Part shown: positions 1 to 9,417 of the stretch, piece after piece | How positions within the stretch are numbered: the stretch's first letter is position 1 | How the letters are laid out: each line of letters begins with the position of its first letter | Assembly: GCF_021134715.1 (NCBI RefSeq) | Contig: NC_060026.1 | Span: 5,385,001-5,449,000, forward strand | Length of the DNA stretch: 64,000 nt | From: Daphnia pulex | Lineage: Eukaryota > Arthropoda > Branchiopoda > Diplostraca > Daphniidae | Direction of reading: 5' to 3' | The notes under the pieces: model-generated | The model's database searches: none | The model's input: the letters and a program-made list of their open reading frames with translations, nothing else | What the model was told of the DNA's origin: nothing | Translations under genes and position numbers: made by a program

Positions 1-504
1 GAGATTCTTGAGGTGTGGACCCAACCAATAAACGGCTGCAGCTCTCTCAATAGCCTCGGGATGGATTAAGGATTTAAAGATTTGACGGGTGAAAAGGGAT
101 TGGAAGAATTGAAAAAGTAAGGTGACTCCAAGTCCACCTTGGAGTCGGGGGCGGATCAAAACATTTAGGGGTGGGTGCTCTCTTCGTTGTGCCCAAAGAA
201 ATTTGTTGCATTTCTGTTGGAGGAGAAGGGCTTGGGTTTTGTTGCAAGGGAGTACATGAGCTATATGAACAAGTTGGGATAAGACATGTTGTTTGATGAA
301 TAGGACGCGACCATAAAAAGTGAAATGACGGTGTGTGTTTGTGATAAGAATATTTTGTATGATGTTGAACTGTCTTTGCCAATTGTCTCTTACTGTTGTT
401 TTTATTTCAGAAGAAAAAGTAATTCCAAGAATTTTCAAGTTGTCTACTTGAGTTATTCAATTATGTGGCCAAGTACGTTTAGGATGAATTTGATTAAAAT
501 TGCT

Positions 505-576
505 TCTACGTGGGATCGCACTCCTAACCTCAGGAATCCCAGCCGACGCCGCTACCGTCTGCGCTACTACGGCTTG
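505..576 (-). repeat. tRNA-like module in LINE ORF2, copy 1
   Basis: On the minus strand this has an A-box-like TAGCGCAGACGG and a B-box-like TGCGATCCC. It reads in frame as VAQ, then (S/A)IP 17 codons later. Flanks AAATCAA and TTAATCAA may be a degenerate target-site duplication. It interrupts the segment between the GLGTW and RTWP motifs of ORF2. Stems pair poorly, so it is not a functional tRNA. Confidence 0.6.
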
Positions 577-1499
577 TGGACATTGATTTAAGGTCCAAGT
601 GCCTAGACCAAGTAATTTTGTCTTCCCCTTGTTAATACGTGCATTTGTCCAGGCACAAAATTCTAGAATAATCTCGCATGCACGACGTACATCTTTCATT
701 GATGAGACAAAAACTACTAGATCATCTACATATGCACGAACTTTGATGCGTTTTCCGTAGTGTTCAATTCCGTCAATACCCCTAGACAAGCAAACTAAAA
801 GCGGTTCAATATAGAGGGCAAACAGATGGACTGACAGAGGGCACCCCTGTCGCACGGATTGTGCATTGTCCACAGTACCGACTATGTCATTACCGTTCAA
901 TGGGCATAGTTCAGTTATACTGTACAGCGTTTTCAACCAATCAACAAAGAGGGGGGGATAGCCCATGGCTGTCATTACTTCCCACAGAACGTCTCGATTG
1001 ACAAGGTCATATGCTTTCTCTAAATCGTACGCGAGAATGGCGGCCGGTTTGAGAGAAGATACCTCTTTTGATTTACGACCTGTATTATCAATGACATCTC
1101 GGATTAAACACAAGCTGTCAAAGATATAGCGGCCGGGTACACCACCTTTTTGATGTGAGTCTAGAGAGTTTTGAAGAGATTTTCTCAGACGAAAAGCCAA
1201 TACTGACGCGATTAACTTATAATCGGTATTTAACAAAGAGATTGGTCGGTAATCGGTGATTTTACTCGGTGATGGGATTTTTGGGACTAATCTTATAGCT
1301 GCCCTTCCCTGCGACGGCTGGAGTTTTCTTTTTTCGAGGACGCAATTCATCATTTCCAGAAAATGAACACCAATAACATCCCAAAATTTTATATAAAACT
1401 CAAAAGGAATGCCATCTGTACCCGGGGCCTTGTTCTTTTTAGTTGCCTTAAGGGCGATGTTAATTTCATCTACTGTGAACGGATCTACAAGAAAGTGGC

Positions 1500-1573
1500 C
1501 ACTCTCCGGGATCGAACCTAGTACTCCTCGATTCAACGCTTGAGCGTTTAACGACTGAGCTACCACTGATACA
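1500..1573 (-). repeat. tRNA-like module in LINE ORF2, copy 2
   Basis: A-box TAGCTCAGTCGTTAA and a perfect B-box GGTTCGATCCC on the minus strand, with a short anticodon-like hairpin (AACGC...GCGTT) between them. It sits just upstream of the RT domain (before FTVDEINIALKA). It is read in the same frame as copies 1 and 3, with the same 51-nt spacing from the VAQ codons to the IP codons. Confidence 0.65.
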
Positions 1574-2891
1574 CCCGAATCGTTTTTAGTGGGTTTTGTA
1601 CGGGTAAGTGCACCTCTAATCCCTTCTAGAAATTTTCCAGCTAATTGGGTATTGGGGGAGGGCTGGTTCTGAAAAATTCTACTAAAGTGTTCAATTATTT
1701 CTTGATTAATCTGCTCAGGTTGGGTAATTTTACAGTTATCATTAGTTTTGAGCTGAGTGATCAGAGACTTCTGGAAATTGCTCGTTGACTTGTTCATATG
1801 AAAGGTAGATGGCTCTTCTTCGGCTATACTTTGAACGCGTGAACGTATTGCAAATCCCCTCAATGCTTCTCGCTCCCAGGCTAGAAACTCACGTTTCAAC
1901 TCCATGTAACGCGCATGATTGAAATTTACATTGTTCACGGTTTCTTTTAGTTGATGTTGGAGTAATTTCCTTTTGACTCTCTGATCACAGATTCTCTTTT
2001 TACAATAGTTAATTGATAATCGCCTGAGGCTAGGTTTGAAAATAATCTCCCACCAATGGTCTACGTTTTCAATACGGGATGGGTGTTGGGACATTTCTTC
2101 AATAAAGACATGCACCAAGTTTATATATTCTTCTTCCTCAAGAATTGATGAGTTAAGTTTCCATAAATTTCTTGACTTATTTCTCACTACACTAGGAGGG
2201 GTGGTGCTGTTTATATACCTTACGATTGGTCTGTGATCCCCGAGTGGTAAGTCGTGCAAATGGATATCAGAAAATTTTACGTGATGGTGGCAATAAATTC
2301 GGTCCAATCTAGCCTGGCTAGCCGCACAATTGTACGTCCAACAAGGTTCATTTTTCCGAATTTCTCTCCAGACATCTGTTAATGAAAGGGCTTTTACTAA
2401 ATCTCGGAGGGGTTCTAGTAATGCTAGTCTAATTTTAGGTGGTGTTGTGTTGCTACTTTTACGGTCATCGATCTCGTCAACGGCATTAAAATCTCCCAAT
2501 ATAATTGCTGGTGTCTTATACTGGGCAACATAAGCCGGAATAGTTTGCCGGAGGAAAGAATCTCTATAACTTTTATTTTGGTCACCAGATGGGGCGTAAA
2601 TACACACGAAAGCAAGACAATTTACTTCCATGGCTATCAGCCTCCCCTCCGGTTCAAACAAAATGTTTTTGGTGCTCAGCCCGTGTCGTACTAGGATGGC
2701 TGTCCCATGTTGTCTAGGACCGAGATTTGTGTGCATCTGGTAATGTTTAGTAAATACGGTGCTAGAGTGAAATACTACTTCTTGCAAACATATAATATCA
2801 AGTTTATGATGTAAAAAGAAATTGAGTATTATTTGAAGTTTGTCAGGTGACGATATTCGGTTGATATTATATGTCGCGATGTTAGTCATGA

Positions 2892-4388
2892 TTAATATTT
2901 AAATTTGGGTTTAGAGGGTTGGGTCTTGTTATCGTGGGCTTTTTTCCTTCTAACGGCCTCCATTGCTTTGAGAGTTTTATCTTCTATGGGGGTTGATGGA
3001 GTGCCGAGGGGGACGCCCAAGGACTCCTGAGTCTCACTCACATGACTAGCCTCTTGGCTATCAAGTGGGCGTTGTCCTGGCTGAATACTCCCACCAGAAA
3101 AGGAAATGTCTTCATCAGGATTTGAAATCGAAACCACCTCGGTTGCATCCATCTCTTCAACCTCCTCGTTATCCATCTGATCTATCGTGGATGGAATAGA
3201 TGGTACTCCAGGTGCGTTTGGAGCGGGTGGAACATCGTTCCCCCCAGAAAGGGCAGGAAAAGAATTAATGTCCACACCCGGTATCGAAACTGGAACCTCT
3301 CGAGTCGGAGACCCGAGTTCAACCAACTGAGCTACACCAGATACAATTTCCTCAGCTACCTCGCCCGAGACAGAGGAAGAGGCAGTACGACTCCTCTTTT
3401 TTGATTGTTTTTGGTGGTCACGGAATTCTCTCGTATGTTTAATTTTCTTTTTCTTAACCGATTTGGACGCAACAGACGAACCTACACAGTTAGTGTCTTC
3501 AGCGTCAGAATCGGTGTCAGAAGAAGATTCAGTTCCATCGGGTTTCGAAATTGGATCTTCTGGAGCTCCATCAAGAACGACCACAGTCGACGTCGTTGGC
3601 CTCTGGGCTAACTCAGGGAATGAATCAGCGTCAACAGTTGGAGCAATTGGCATTTGCCCGCCACCAATCGGTTCTGTCTCCTGGGGCTTCCTAGCAGTTT
3701 TCCTAACTGGCCCACGATTTGTTAGTACACTACTATAGCTACGTGTTCCAATGGGGCCTTTTGAAATGGTGCTGGGAGTGGTTAAACTACGGGGTTGCTT
3801 GGGGCAATTAGCTAAAACATGGGTGGGAGAATCACACATGCGGCATGTCTGCATTTGCCCTGCATAAGACACCATTATTGGTTCCTTGTAGCTTCCAAAG
3901 GTGATATAAGACGGGATGCTCTTGTGGATTTCCATATCCACATTGACAACTCCAGTCTTTATCCCGTTCCACCTTGGAAGCGACCTATCCTGGTACGTGT
4001 CCCAAAAAATCCGAGAAATCACTCCATACTCACGCAATCTCTTGTTGAGCAGGCTAAGGTCATCATCGAATTTGAAATGTTGAATTCTAACGCGTACAAG
4101 GTTAACTGACCTATCTCTAACTCTAATTCGGACCTCTTTGCCACTAATAACAACAGACTCTTTAGCACTAAATTTATCCAAGAATTCAATGTGGTCTTTG
4201 ACGGTCTTGAACCCAATCCGGAAAACACAAAAAGCTCGTCCTGGTAGGCGACAAACTGCATCAAAGATGCAATCAGATTCGTTACTACCCTGCTCGAAAC
4301 ACTCGTAGAATTCATGCCTGGTCACTTCAGTATTACCAAAGGAGATTTCGGCAGTACGTGGCCAGACGTCTGGGGATTCCGTTCCCAT
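2892..4388 (-). CDS. LINE ORF1: RNA-binding gag-like protein with CCHC knuckle
   Basis: The frame is open from 4532, but I prefer the ATG at 4388, because the preceding 48 residues are a low-complexity F/L/C-rich string typical of translated 5' UTR. The product from 4388 is about 498 aa. An RRM-like region comes first (VNVDMEIHKSIPSYITFG), then one zinc knuckle C-R-M-C-x5-H-x4-C. A long acidic and serine-rich tail follows, with a basic patch (SVKKKKIKH). A tRNA-like segment is embedded in frame at about 3271-3342. ORF2 begins only 2 bp after the ORF1 stop, fitting a bicistronic LINE transcript. ORF1 proteins of this group coat the element RNA. No disabling stop is visible. Confidence 0.75.
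   Translation of the reverse strand: MGTESPDVWPRTAEISFGNTEVTRHEFYECFEQGSNESDCIFDAVCRLPGRAFCVFRIGFKTVKDHIEFLDKFSAKESVVISGKEVRIRVRDRSVNLVRVRIQHFKFDDDLSLLNKRLREYGVISRIFWDTYQDRSLPRWNGIKTGVVNVDMEIHKSIPSYITFGSYKEPIMVSYAGQMQTCRMCDSPTHVLANCPKQPRSLTTPSTISKGPIGTRSYSSVLTNRGPVRKTARKPQETEPIGGGQMPIAPTVDADSFPELAQRPTTSTVVVLDGAPEDPISKPDGTESSSDTDSDAEDTNCVGSSVASKSVKKKKIKHTREFRDHQKQSKKRSRTASSSVSGEVAEEIVSGVAQLVELGSPTREVPVSIPGVDINSFPALSGGNDVPPAPNAPGVPSIPSTIDQMDNEEVEEMDATEVVSISNPDEDISFSGGSIQPGQRPLDSQEASHVSETQESLGVPLGTPSTPIEDKTLKAMEAVRRKKAHDNKTQPSKPKFKY
3271..3342 (-). repeat. tRNA-like module in LINE ORF1, copy 3
   Basis: A-box TAGCTCAGTTGGTTGA and a B-box-like GTTTCGATACC on the minus strand. It translates in frame to VAQLVE...VSIPG, the kind of peptide often produced by tRNA-derived SINEs in animal databases. 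Flanks GGAAATTGTATCT and GGACATTAATTCT agree at 9 of 13 positions, compatible with an old target-site duplication. Confidence 0.65.
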
Positions 4389-4630
4389 TTTACCCACAAT
4401 AAAGGGGCAAGGAGACGGAAAAAGAAACAATACAAAAAAAATGGAACAAAAAGAAAAATGGCGCTTAACAAACAATAAGAGAAACACGAAAGACAAGCAA
4501 CAATACAATAAAGAGAACAAAAAAAAGAACAAATAGTTTTTTTACTCACAGCAAGATGTCACACTTGGGAGATCAGTTAGACACGTCTAGTCACAGCCGA
4601 ACGCGCTAGCCAATTCAGGCGCTAGCCAAA

Positions 4631-4670
4631 GCGTGACAGGCGGGGATACTCACCACTATACTACCGAGGA
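4631..4670 (-). pseudogene. 5' half of tRNA-Asp cut at the anticodon stem by the LINE
   Basis: Identical to the 5' part of the intact tRNA-Asp downstream, from the first base of the acceptor stem (4670) through the anticodon GTC and the 3' side of the anticodon stem (4631). The sequence then changes abruptly into the LINE 5' end. The upstream flank (4671 to about 4946) is also shared with the intact copy. Confidence 0.85.
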
Positions 4671-5103
4671 TCCGATGTATGGTTCAAGTCATGAAATCTG
4701 TTCCCTATATTTCAGAGGTTTTTTAGCAATTTCAACAATACACCAAATATCAAGCAACTGTCTGGTACACTAGCACCAACTTGGACACTCACTGAGCAAC
4801 AACCAGACAGTTTAGTCCATTGTAGCTAAGCGATTGTAAAATTATATGTGACTTCCGAAGTTTCGTTAAACACGAGTCTTATTGTTTTTTAGTTTTGTTT
4901 CAACAACGAACAAAGCAACAAGATTTAACTTACTTATTATTGCAGCAATTCACTCTAATCACCATTAAATGGATGAGAGAAACGACTTCAGCTTACTGTG
5001 ACAAAAATATTAGACAAAATCGTTCACTCTAGGTTTCTGAAGTCATTATGCAACAAAGCTGTTGTTTAACGTATCAATCAGGTTGATTAAATTAAAATAT
5101 TGC

Positions 5104-5175
5104 CTCCCCGGCGGGGAATTGAACCCCGGTCTCCCGCGTGACAGGCGGGGATACTCACCACTATACTACCGAGGA
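5104..5175 (-). tRNA. tRNA-Asp (anticodon GTC)
   Basis: A 72-nt cloverleaf on the minus strand. The acceptor stem TCCTCGG pairs with CCGGGGA plus discriminator G, with one G-T pair. The D-arm is GTAGTATAGTGGTGAGTAT and the anticodon loop CTGTCAC carries GTC. The T-arm GGGGTTCAATTCCCC holds a good B-box. No intron and no encoded CCA, as expected in a eukaryote. It looks functional. Confidence 0.95.
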
Positions 5176-5453
5176 TCCAATGATTGGTTCAAGTCATGAA
5201 ATGTGTTCCCTATATTTCAGAGGTTTTTTAGCAATTTCAACAATACACCAAATATCAAGCAACTGTCTGGTACACTAGCACCAACTTGGACACTCACTGA
5301 GCAACAACCAGACAGTTTAGTCCATTGTAGCTAAGCGATTGTAAAATTATATGTGACTTCCGAAGTTTCGTTAAACACGAGTCTTATTGTTTTTTAGTTT
5401 TGTTTCAACAACGAACAAAGCAACAAGATTTAACTGACTTATTATTGCAGCAA

Positions 5454-7449
5454 TAGGGTCGTTGCATGAAATTTCGATTTGTTTTAAACATACTTCACGA
5501 GAATAAGTTTTTCACGCTGATTCTCATGGTATTTTTTAAATATTTTTAAAATGAACCTAACTTTGTGTATTTCTAGTTCAAAGTTCAAATAAGCGCCTCC
5601 CATTTCAAAACTGGGTCTCAGCCATTTTTGATGGGCGGTGCTTAATTTGTGATGAATTTGTAGACGACGCTCACCAAAATCACCCTTTTCGTATTTCCCA
5701 CCCCAACCACCACCTACTCCCAAAAAATTGACCTTCCATCACTTCCCCAAATGACCCCTTCCCTAAATCCAAAGCGCAAAACGATAAACGCGGTTTAATC
5801 GCTAGCACTCACGATCCTTTGAACGGATCGGGTTTTTTTATATATTGTCTCTTTCAATAAATTTAACCATGCCCACCCACCACAGACAGGATCCTAGGGA
5901 CAAAATGCAAAAAACCCGCAATTTGTCCGAAAAACCGACGAAAACCCAGTCCTAATAAAAAAAACCAGGATCCTGTTGGAAGCCAAGAGGGAAAAATATG
6001 GCCTTCCCGATGGGGAATTTAACCCTGTTCTTGGGTGGGATCTTCCCCACCTTTGTTGCAAACACAACCCCAAAGCATCAGCAATATGGGGGTTCTTTCC
6101 TTTGAGCAGTCAAGGAAGGGAAGAATAGAGTGGGGAAGGAAGGTTTGGGCCACTCTTTTTTCACTCTCCTTTATCTTTCCATTCGTATATCGGTTTTCGT
6201 ATTCCATTCTTCCCCTTGCTTAAGGAAAAAAACAGAAGCTAATGCTTTGGGGTTTTGGCTGCACAAAAGTGGAAAAGTGACCATCCAAGATGGCAATTTA
6301 AATAATCCTCTAATTCTAATAATCTAATTCTAATAATCTTTTAATTTTTATTTCCCCTCGATAGTTATTTTTTTTATTTATTATTATTTTTTTATAAACG
6401 TCCCTACTGTGTTTACAAAAAAATATCGCCATTTCCTGCCCCTAGGGAAGAATGGAAAGATGAGACGTAGGAAGAAATTAAGAGGGGACAAAGGGGTGGC
6501 GCGGGGTTCTCTTTTCTCGGGGCAGGATATAGTCATTGAAAAAAAAATGCTTTTTACTTAAAAATTAATAATAAATTAACTGCAATAATTATCGTGGTGA
6601 AATTTAAATTAAAAGATTACCTGATAACGAAGGAATTTTGTAATCCAATTGGTAACGGAATAAACGAAAATTTCAATAGAAAAAATTGAAACTAAAACTA
6701 AAACGGCTATGGCTATTGCCCTGTCGTACCGGCATGGCAATAGATTTCACGAATCCGAACACCGTCAAGTGACAAATCAGTTACGAATCAGAATCCGGAT
6801 TCTTCACTTGACGTACCCACGGGCTATCTCGTCACGGACCACAGCCCTAGCTCCCTGCTCGCCATATGAGTTGTGCTACCAGTATTCTATAGCTATGTTC
6901 ATGGCCACAGCAAGGACAAAGAATAGAGAGGTGACAACTGACATCTGACAACAAAATATAGGGGAGACTGGAGTATACCGGGACACCGGGTCAAAAGGGA
7001 CAGTAGGGGGAAAAATAGTAGGTATTAATAAAATTTAAAAAAAAAATTGTATGTTATTTCAATACGTATATTCTACTTTGGCATGAAATTTGGTTGAGTT
7101 TTGTCAATAACTGTATGAGTTATTGACAAAACTAAAAAAACGGTTTTTTTAAGTTATTTTTGTCTCCGCCATTTTATGTTTATAGAACCAAATAAACGCT
7201 AATGGCATGTAAATTTAATATGGAAATGAAGATAAATCATTTCTTGATCGTCAGGAACAAAAATTAGAATTTTAGATCAATTAGTTTAGACAGTATTAAT
7301 TTTAAAAAAAAAGGTGTCTAAACCGGGAAATCGGGACAGCTGTTTTTGACTATTTTGGGACAGTTACGGGCCAATCAGCGTACAGCATTTTAAAGAGGCT
7401 TGATTTCCTGACCTGGCAACGCAGGATATCCTATTGCTCCATTGTAACG
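5454..7449. other. Non-coding stretch, AT-rich, no gene recognised
   Basis: No ORF with recognisable content. Contains the tRNA-Asp relic near 6001, several homopolymer runs, and at 6957-6971 a TATAGGGGAGACTGG motif resembling the end of a small inverted-repeat element also seen near 59.1 kb. GGGACA motifs recur between 6980 and 7370. Part of 7300-7449 may be LTR sequence of the minus-strand gypsy remnant split by the MITE, but I cannot show it. Confidence 0.5.
5995..6045 (-). pseudogene. Degenerate tRNA-Asp 3' half
   Basis: On the minus strand, AGGGTTAAATTCCCCATCGG followed by GAAGGCCATATTTT aligns with the T-arm, acceptor 3' strand and trailer of the intact tRNA-Asp (GGGGTTCAATTCCCCGCCGG, then GGAGGCAATATTTT). 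The anticodon arm is not recognisable. Probably a decayed copy of the same unit. Confidence 0.5.
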
Positions 7450-8032
7450 TACAGTATGGTCCAAAAAAATCCGAACAACCTAAAAGCCACCTATCAGTCA
7501 TGCGGGAACTATGTTAGGCTTTTTGGTCCTAATTTTGGGGGCTAAGAACAAAGCGAAAGGTGGGAAGAAGAAAAAAGGAGTAATAGGCTCATTTAGCCAC
7601 CGGTCATGCCTTCCCCCCCCCCCAAAAAAAATCATGAATGAAACCAGACGGGCTGTCTGGAATTTCCTTTGCGGGTAAAAACGAATAACCGCATTGCAAT
7701 AGCCTTAGGCCTTAGGCCCTAGGCTCACCGTCAATATTTCGACAAGTGACAAGAAAAGGAAAAAGCTGGCCCAATCCTGCACCATGAAGCGGGAAAAATT
7801 CAAAGTTATCGTAATGTTGCTTTGAATCACGTTTCATGCAAGTCAATTTTGATCGAATGTCGTGACGTCAACGAAATCATTTCATTGGCGATTATTAACC
7901 GTTTCCTATTATTTTCCTATCATTTTATTAAAGAAGTAATGAAAAACGACAATTTGATTGTCAATTAAACAAGATAGGGTAGTTGGCTTTCAAAATAAAA
8001 TCGGTGTTCGGATTTTTTTGGACCATACTGTA
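7450..8032. mobile_element. Non-autonomous Tc1/mariner-type MITE with 26-bp terminal inverted repeats
   Basis: Perfect inverted ends, CAGTATGGTCCAAAAAAATC... at 7452 and its complement ending at 8030, each next to a TA dinucleotide (7450-7451 and 8031-8032). Symmetry over 28 bp is exact when the TA is included. The element is about 579 bp and has no coding capacity. A TA target and CAGT-type ends fit the Tc1/mariner superfamily; the family is inferred from these features only. Confidence 0.85.
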
Positions 8033-8390
8033 CAATCGTGTATTATGCTAACAACTGCACTAGCGCGAGAGCGATACAAGTGTAGCTACATGGTTATATA
8101 GGTGTTGGGCGTCGGCGGATGCTGACGCCACACTTCCGGTTGGCCTACATACTAATGGGATCGTATAGCAGTGGCAACGGCCAACGCGTGATCAATGATC
8201 AACGCAAAATCCCCCCTTCTAGACGCAGACGTCCCGACTGCCACTACACGTCTGGTCAAGACAAAAATACTACATAGAAAGGCAAGCATACAAAAACAAG
8301 ACTAATAAGCAAAATGAATAGCAAGAGAGAGAAAAACAAAAAAAATAAAACGGAATAACAAAAATGTCGATGAAAAGTAGACCGCTAGAC
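8033..8390 (-). other. Possible 3' end of minus-strand gypsy remnant (polypurine tract and partial LTR)
   Basis: Reading the minus strand, the env ORF ends at 8391. A purine tract AGAAGGGGGGA follows at about 8212-8222, and then a segment with a TATA-like CCTATATAACC near 8095-8105. This is the order expected for polypurine tract and U3. No matching 5' LTR copy was found near 12.2 kb, so the LTR call stays tentative. Confidence 0.35.
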
Positions 8391-9417
8391 CTACACGCCG
8401 ACTCTCCCGGGCCGATCTCCAACAGCTGACTCCAGGTTGCTCAACGCCGACATGCAAGTCTGTTCATGGACTGTCATACTGCCGTCTAAGTTCGTCAGAC
8501 GCTCCAACGTATTTCCCCGGCGGCCTCTCCTGTCTTCTGCTTCAGCCCGTAGGATATCCTCCAAGGCCAGTAAACGAATGCATAGTCCAGTCATCTCTGC
8601 AATGCTCCCACCGCCACGGCGCCATAGAATCCATATTGTCACGCCACACGCAGCAAACGCCACCAGCAGTCCTCCCCACAGCTCGTATGGATATTGCCGC
8701 AGGCCCTGCGCTCCGTCTCGCCTTTCCTTGTCTCCTTCTTCAAGATCCCTGGCAGTCTTACCAAAATCATTAGTACTAGTTTAGCCGCTGGCTATGCGTT
8801 TCAAGGACGTCTCCAATGACGTCTGGAGCGATAAGTTGACCAAACGCCCGTCCGCGTCCGTGTTTAGGTCACCCGAGTCCTGCGCCACTGCCCAGTTCAC
8901 CCCTCGCAGCCGAGGCATAAAGATGCTGGCGTTCCGAGTAGACACTGTAGAAAATTTTTGGCTGGATTGTAAAATCCATTCGTCTGTCTGGATCGAACAT
9001 CCTCGAGGAATTTCCACAATGCCGACTGAAGGCAGTTCCACTTTCGAATGATCCCGCATGTCCACTTGCTGAGGGCAGGCCATCACGAGTGATTGTGGTT
9101 TGCTCGTAGACACCGCCCACTGGCGTTGTCCCAAGTAAATGGCCTCCGAGCCTCTCCATTCAACTACAATTTGGTCACACTCATTTCTTTTTCTTTTCAG
9201 AATCTTGTAAGAATAGCGCCATTGCGCAGGTCTTCTTAAAGTTCTTGCGGTAGATGGTTTTACTAGGTGGACAAACAGAGCCCGAACGACCTTGACAGAC
9301 CCGGACGTCGGACTCCGTTAACTCCATAAAAGTCTGACGGTTCATTCCAACGGCCAGAAATCCGGGTATTGGCGCGTAGCGTAACCCAATATTCCCGGCC
9401 GTGCTGAATACAGGCAA
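8391..9417 (-). pseudogene. Env-like glycoprotein, C-terminal part (frameshifts and stop)
   Basis: Continues the env ORF that starts at 10700. Segment 9181-9417 (frame shifted by one) has a cysteine-bearing ectodomain piece. From about 9170 the original frame resumes after an A-rich run, suggesting small indels at both borders. A TAA at 8781-8783 breaks that frame, but it then continues to 8391 with a membrane segment (YELWGGLLVAFAACGVTIWI) followed by arginines and a cytoplasmic tail of about 80 residues. This is the expected env C-terminus: ectodomain, one transmembrane helix, tail. Not functional as it stands. Confidence 0.65.

Larger units (their letters stand above)
1..2889 (-). pseudogene. 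LINE ORF2: endonuclease plus reverse transcriptase, one in-frame stop
   Basis: The frame opens at 2889 and runs 810 codons to a TGA at 459-457, then stays open in the same frame to the window edge. The N-terminal endonuclease shows NINR, LQEV, ILGDFNAV, LDRIY and GDHRPI motifs of the APE family. The RT follows with KAPGTDGIPFEF, PISLLN, YDLEKAYDLVNRDVL, RQGCPLS and AYVDDLVVF, so the catalytic box is YVDD. Beyond the TGA the frame continues with a KILGI motif, GRV, KCNKFLW and GGLGV, the usual L1-group C-terminal region. The stop probably replaced a tryptophan codon (TGG to TGA), since related LINEs have a W-P-x-x-W motif there; this is inference. Two tRNA-like segments lie in frame, just before the RT and near 505-576. 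The product would nick target DNA and copy the element RNA. Confidence 0.85.
1..4630 (-). mobile_element. APE-type non-LTR retrotransposon (LINE, L1/Tx1-like), 3' end outside window
   Basis: Two ORFs on the minus strand in the order expected for a LINE: ORF1 with a zinc knuckle, then ORF2 with an apurinic-type endonuclease followed by reverse transcriptase. The 5' end appears to lie at 4630, where unique 5'-UTR sequence abuts the 5' half of a tRNA-Asp gene. The 5' UTR (about 4389-4630) holds a short repeated GGCTAGCGC motif. The 3' end lies beyond position 1. The L1/Tx1 affinity is inferred from the APE endonuclease, the two-ORF layout and the GGLGV motif after the RT. The element is damaged: it has one in-frame stop in ORF2 and three tRNA-like insertions in its ORFs. 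Confidence 0.85.
4631..5453. repeat. Direct duplication of a tRNA-Asp unit, offset 505 bp
   Basis: Sequence 4631 to about 4946 is repeated nearly exactly at 5136 to about 5453, including the tRNA 5' half and some 275 bp of upstream flank. Differences are a few substitutions near 4673-4700 and at the end. The arrangement fits a tandem tRNA-Asp array with a unit of about 505 bp, one unit of which was interrupted by the LINE. About 190 bp between the copies (4947-5103) has no recognised content. Confidence 0.8.

Noticed and set aside
74..382. Minus-strand ORF of 102 aa
   Set aside because: Out-of-frame shadow: the genuine LINE ORF2 C-terminal frame runs through the same DNA with RT-type motifs.
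4389..4532. LINE ORF1 start at 4532
   Set aside because: The extra N-terminal residues are low-complexity F/L/C, as expected for translated 5' UTR.
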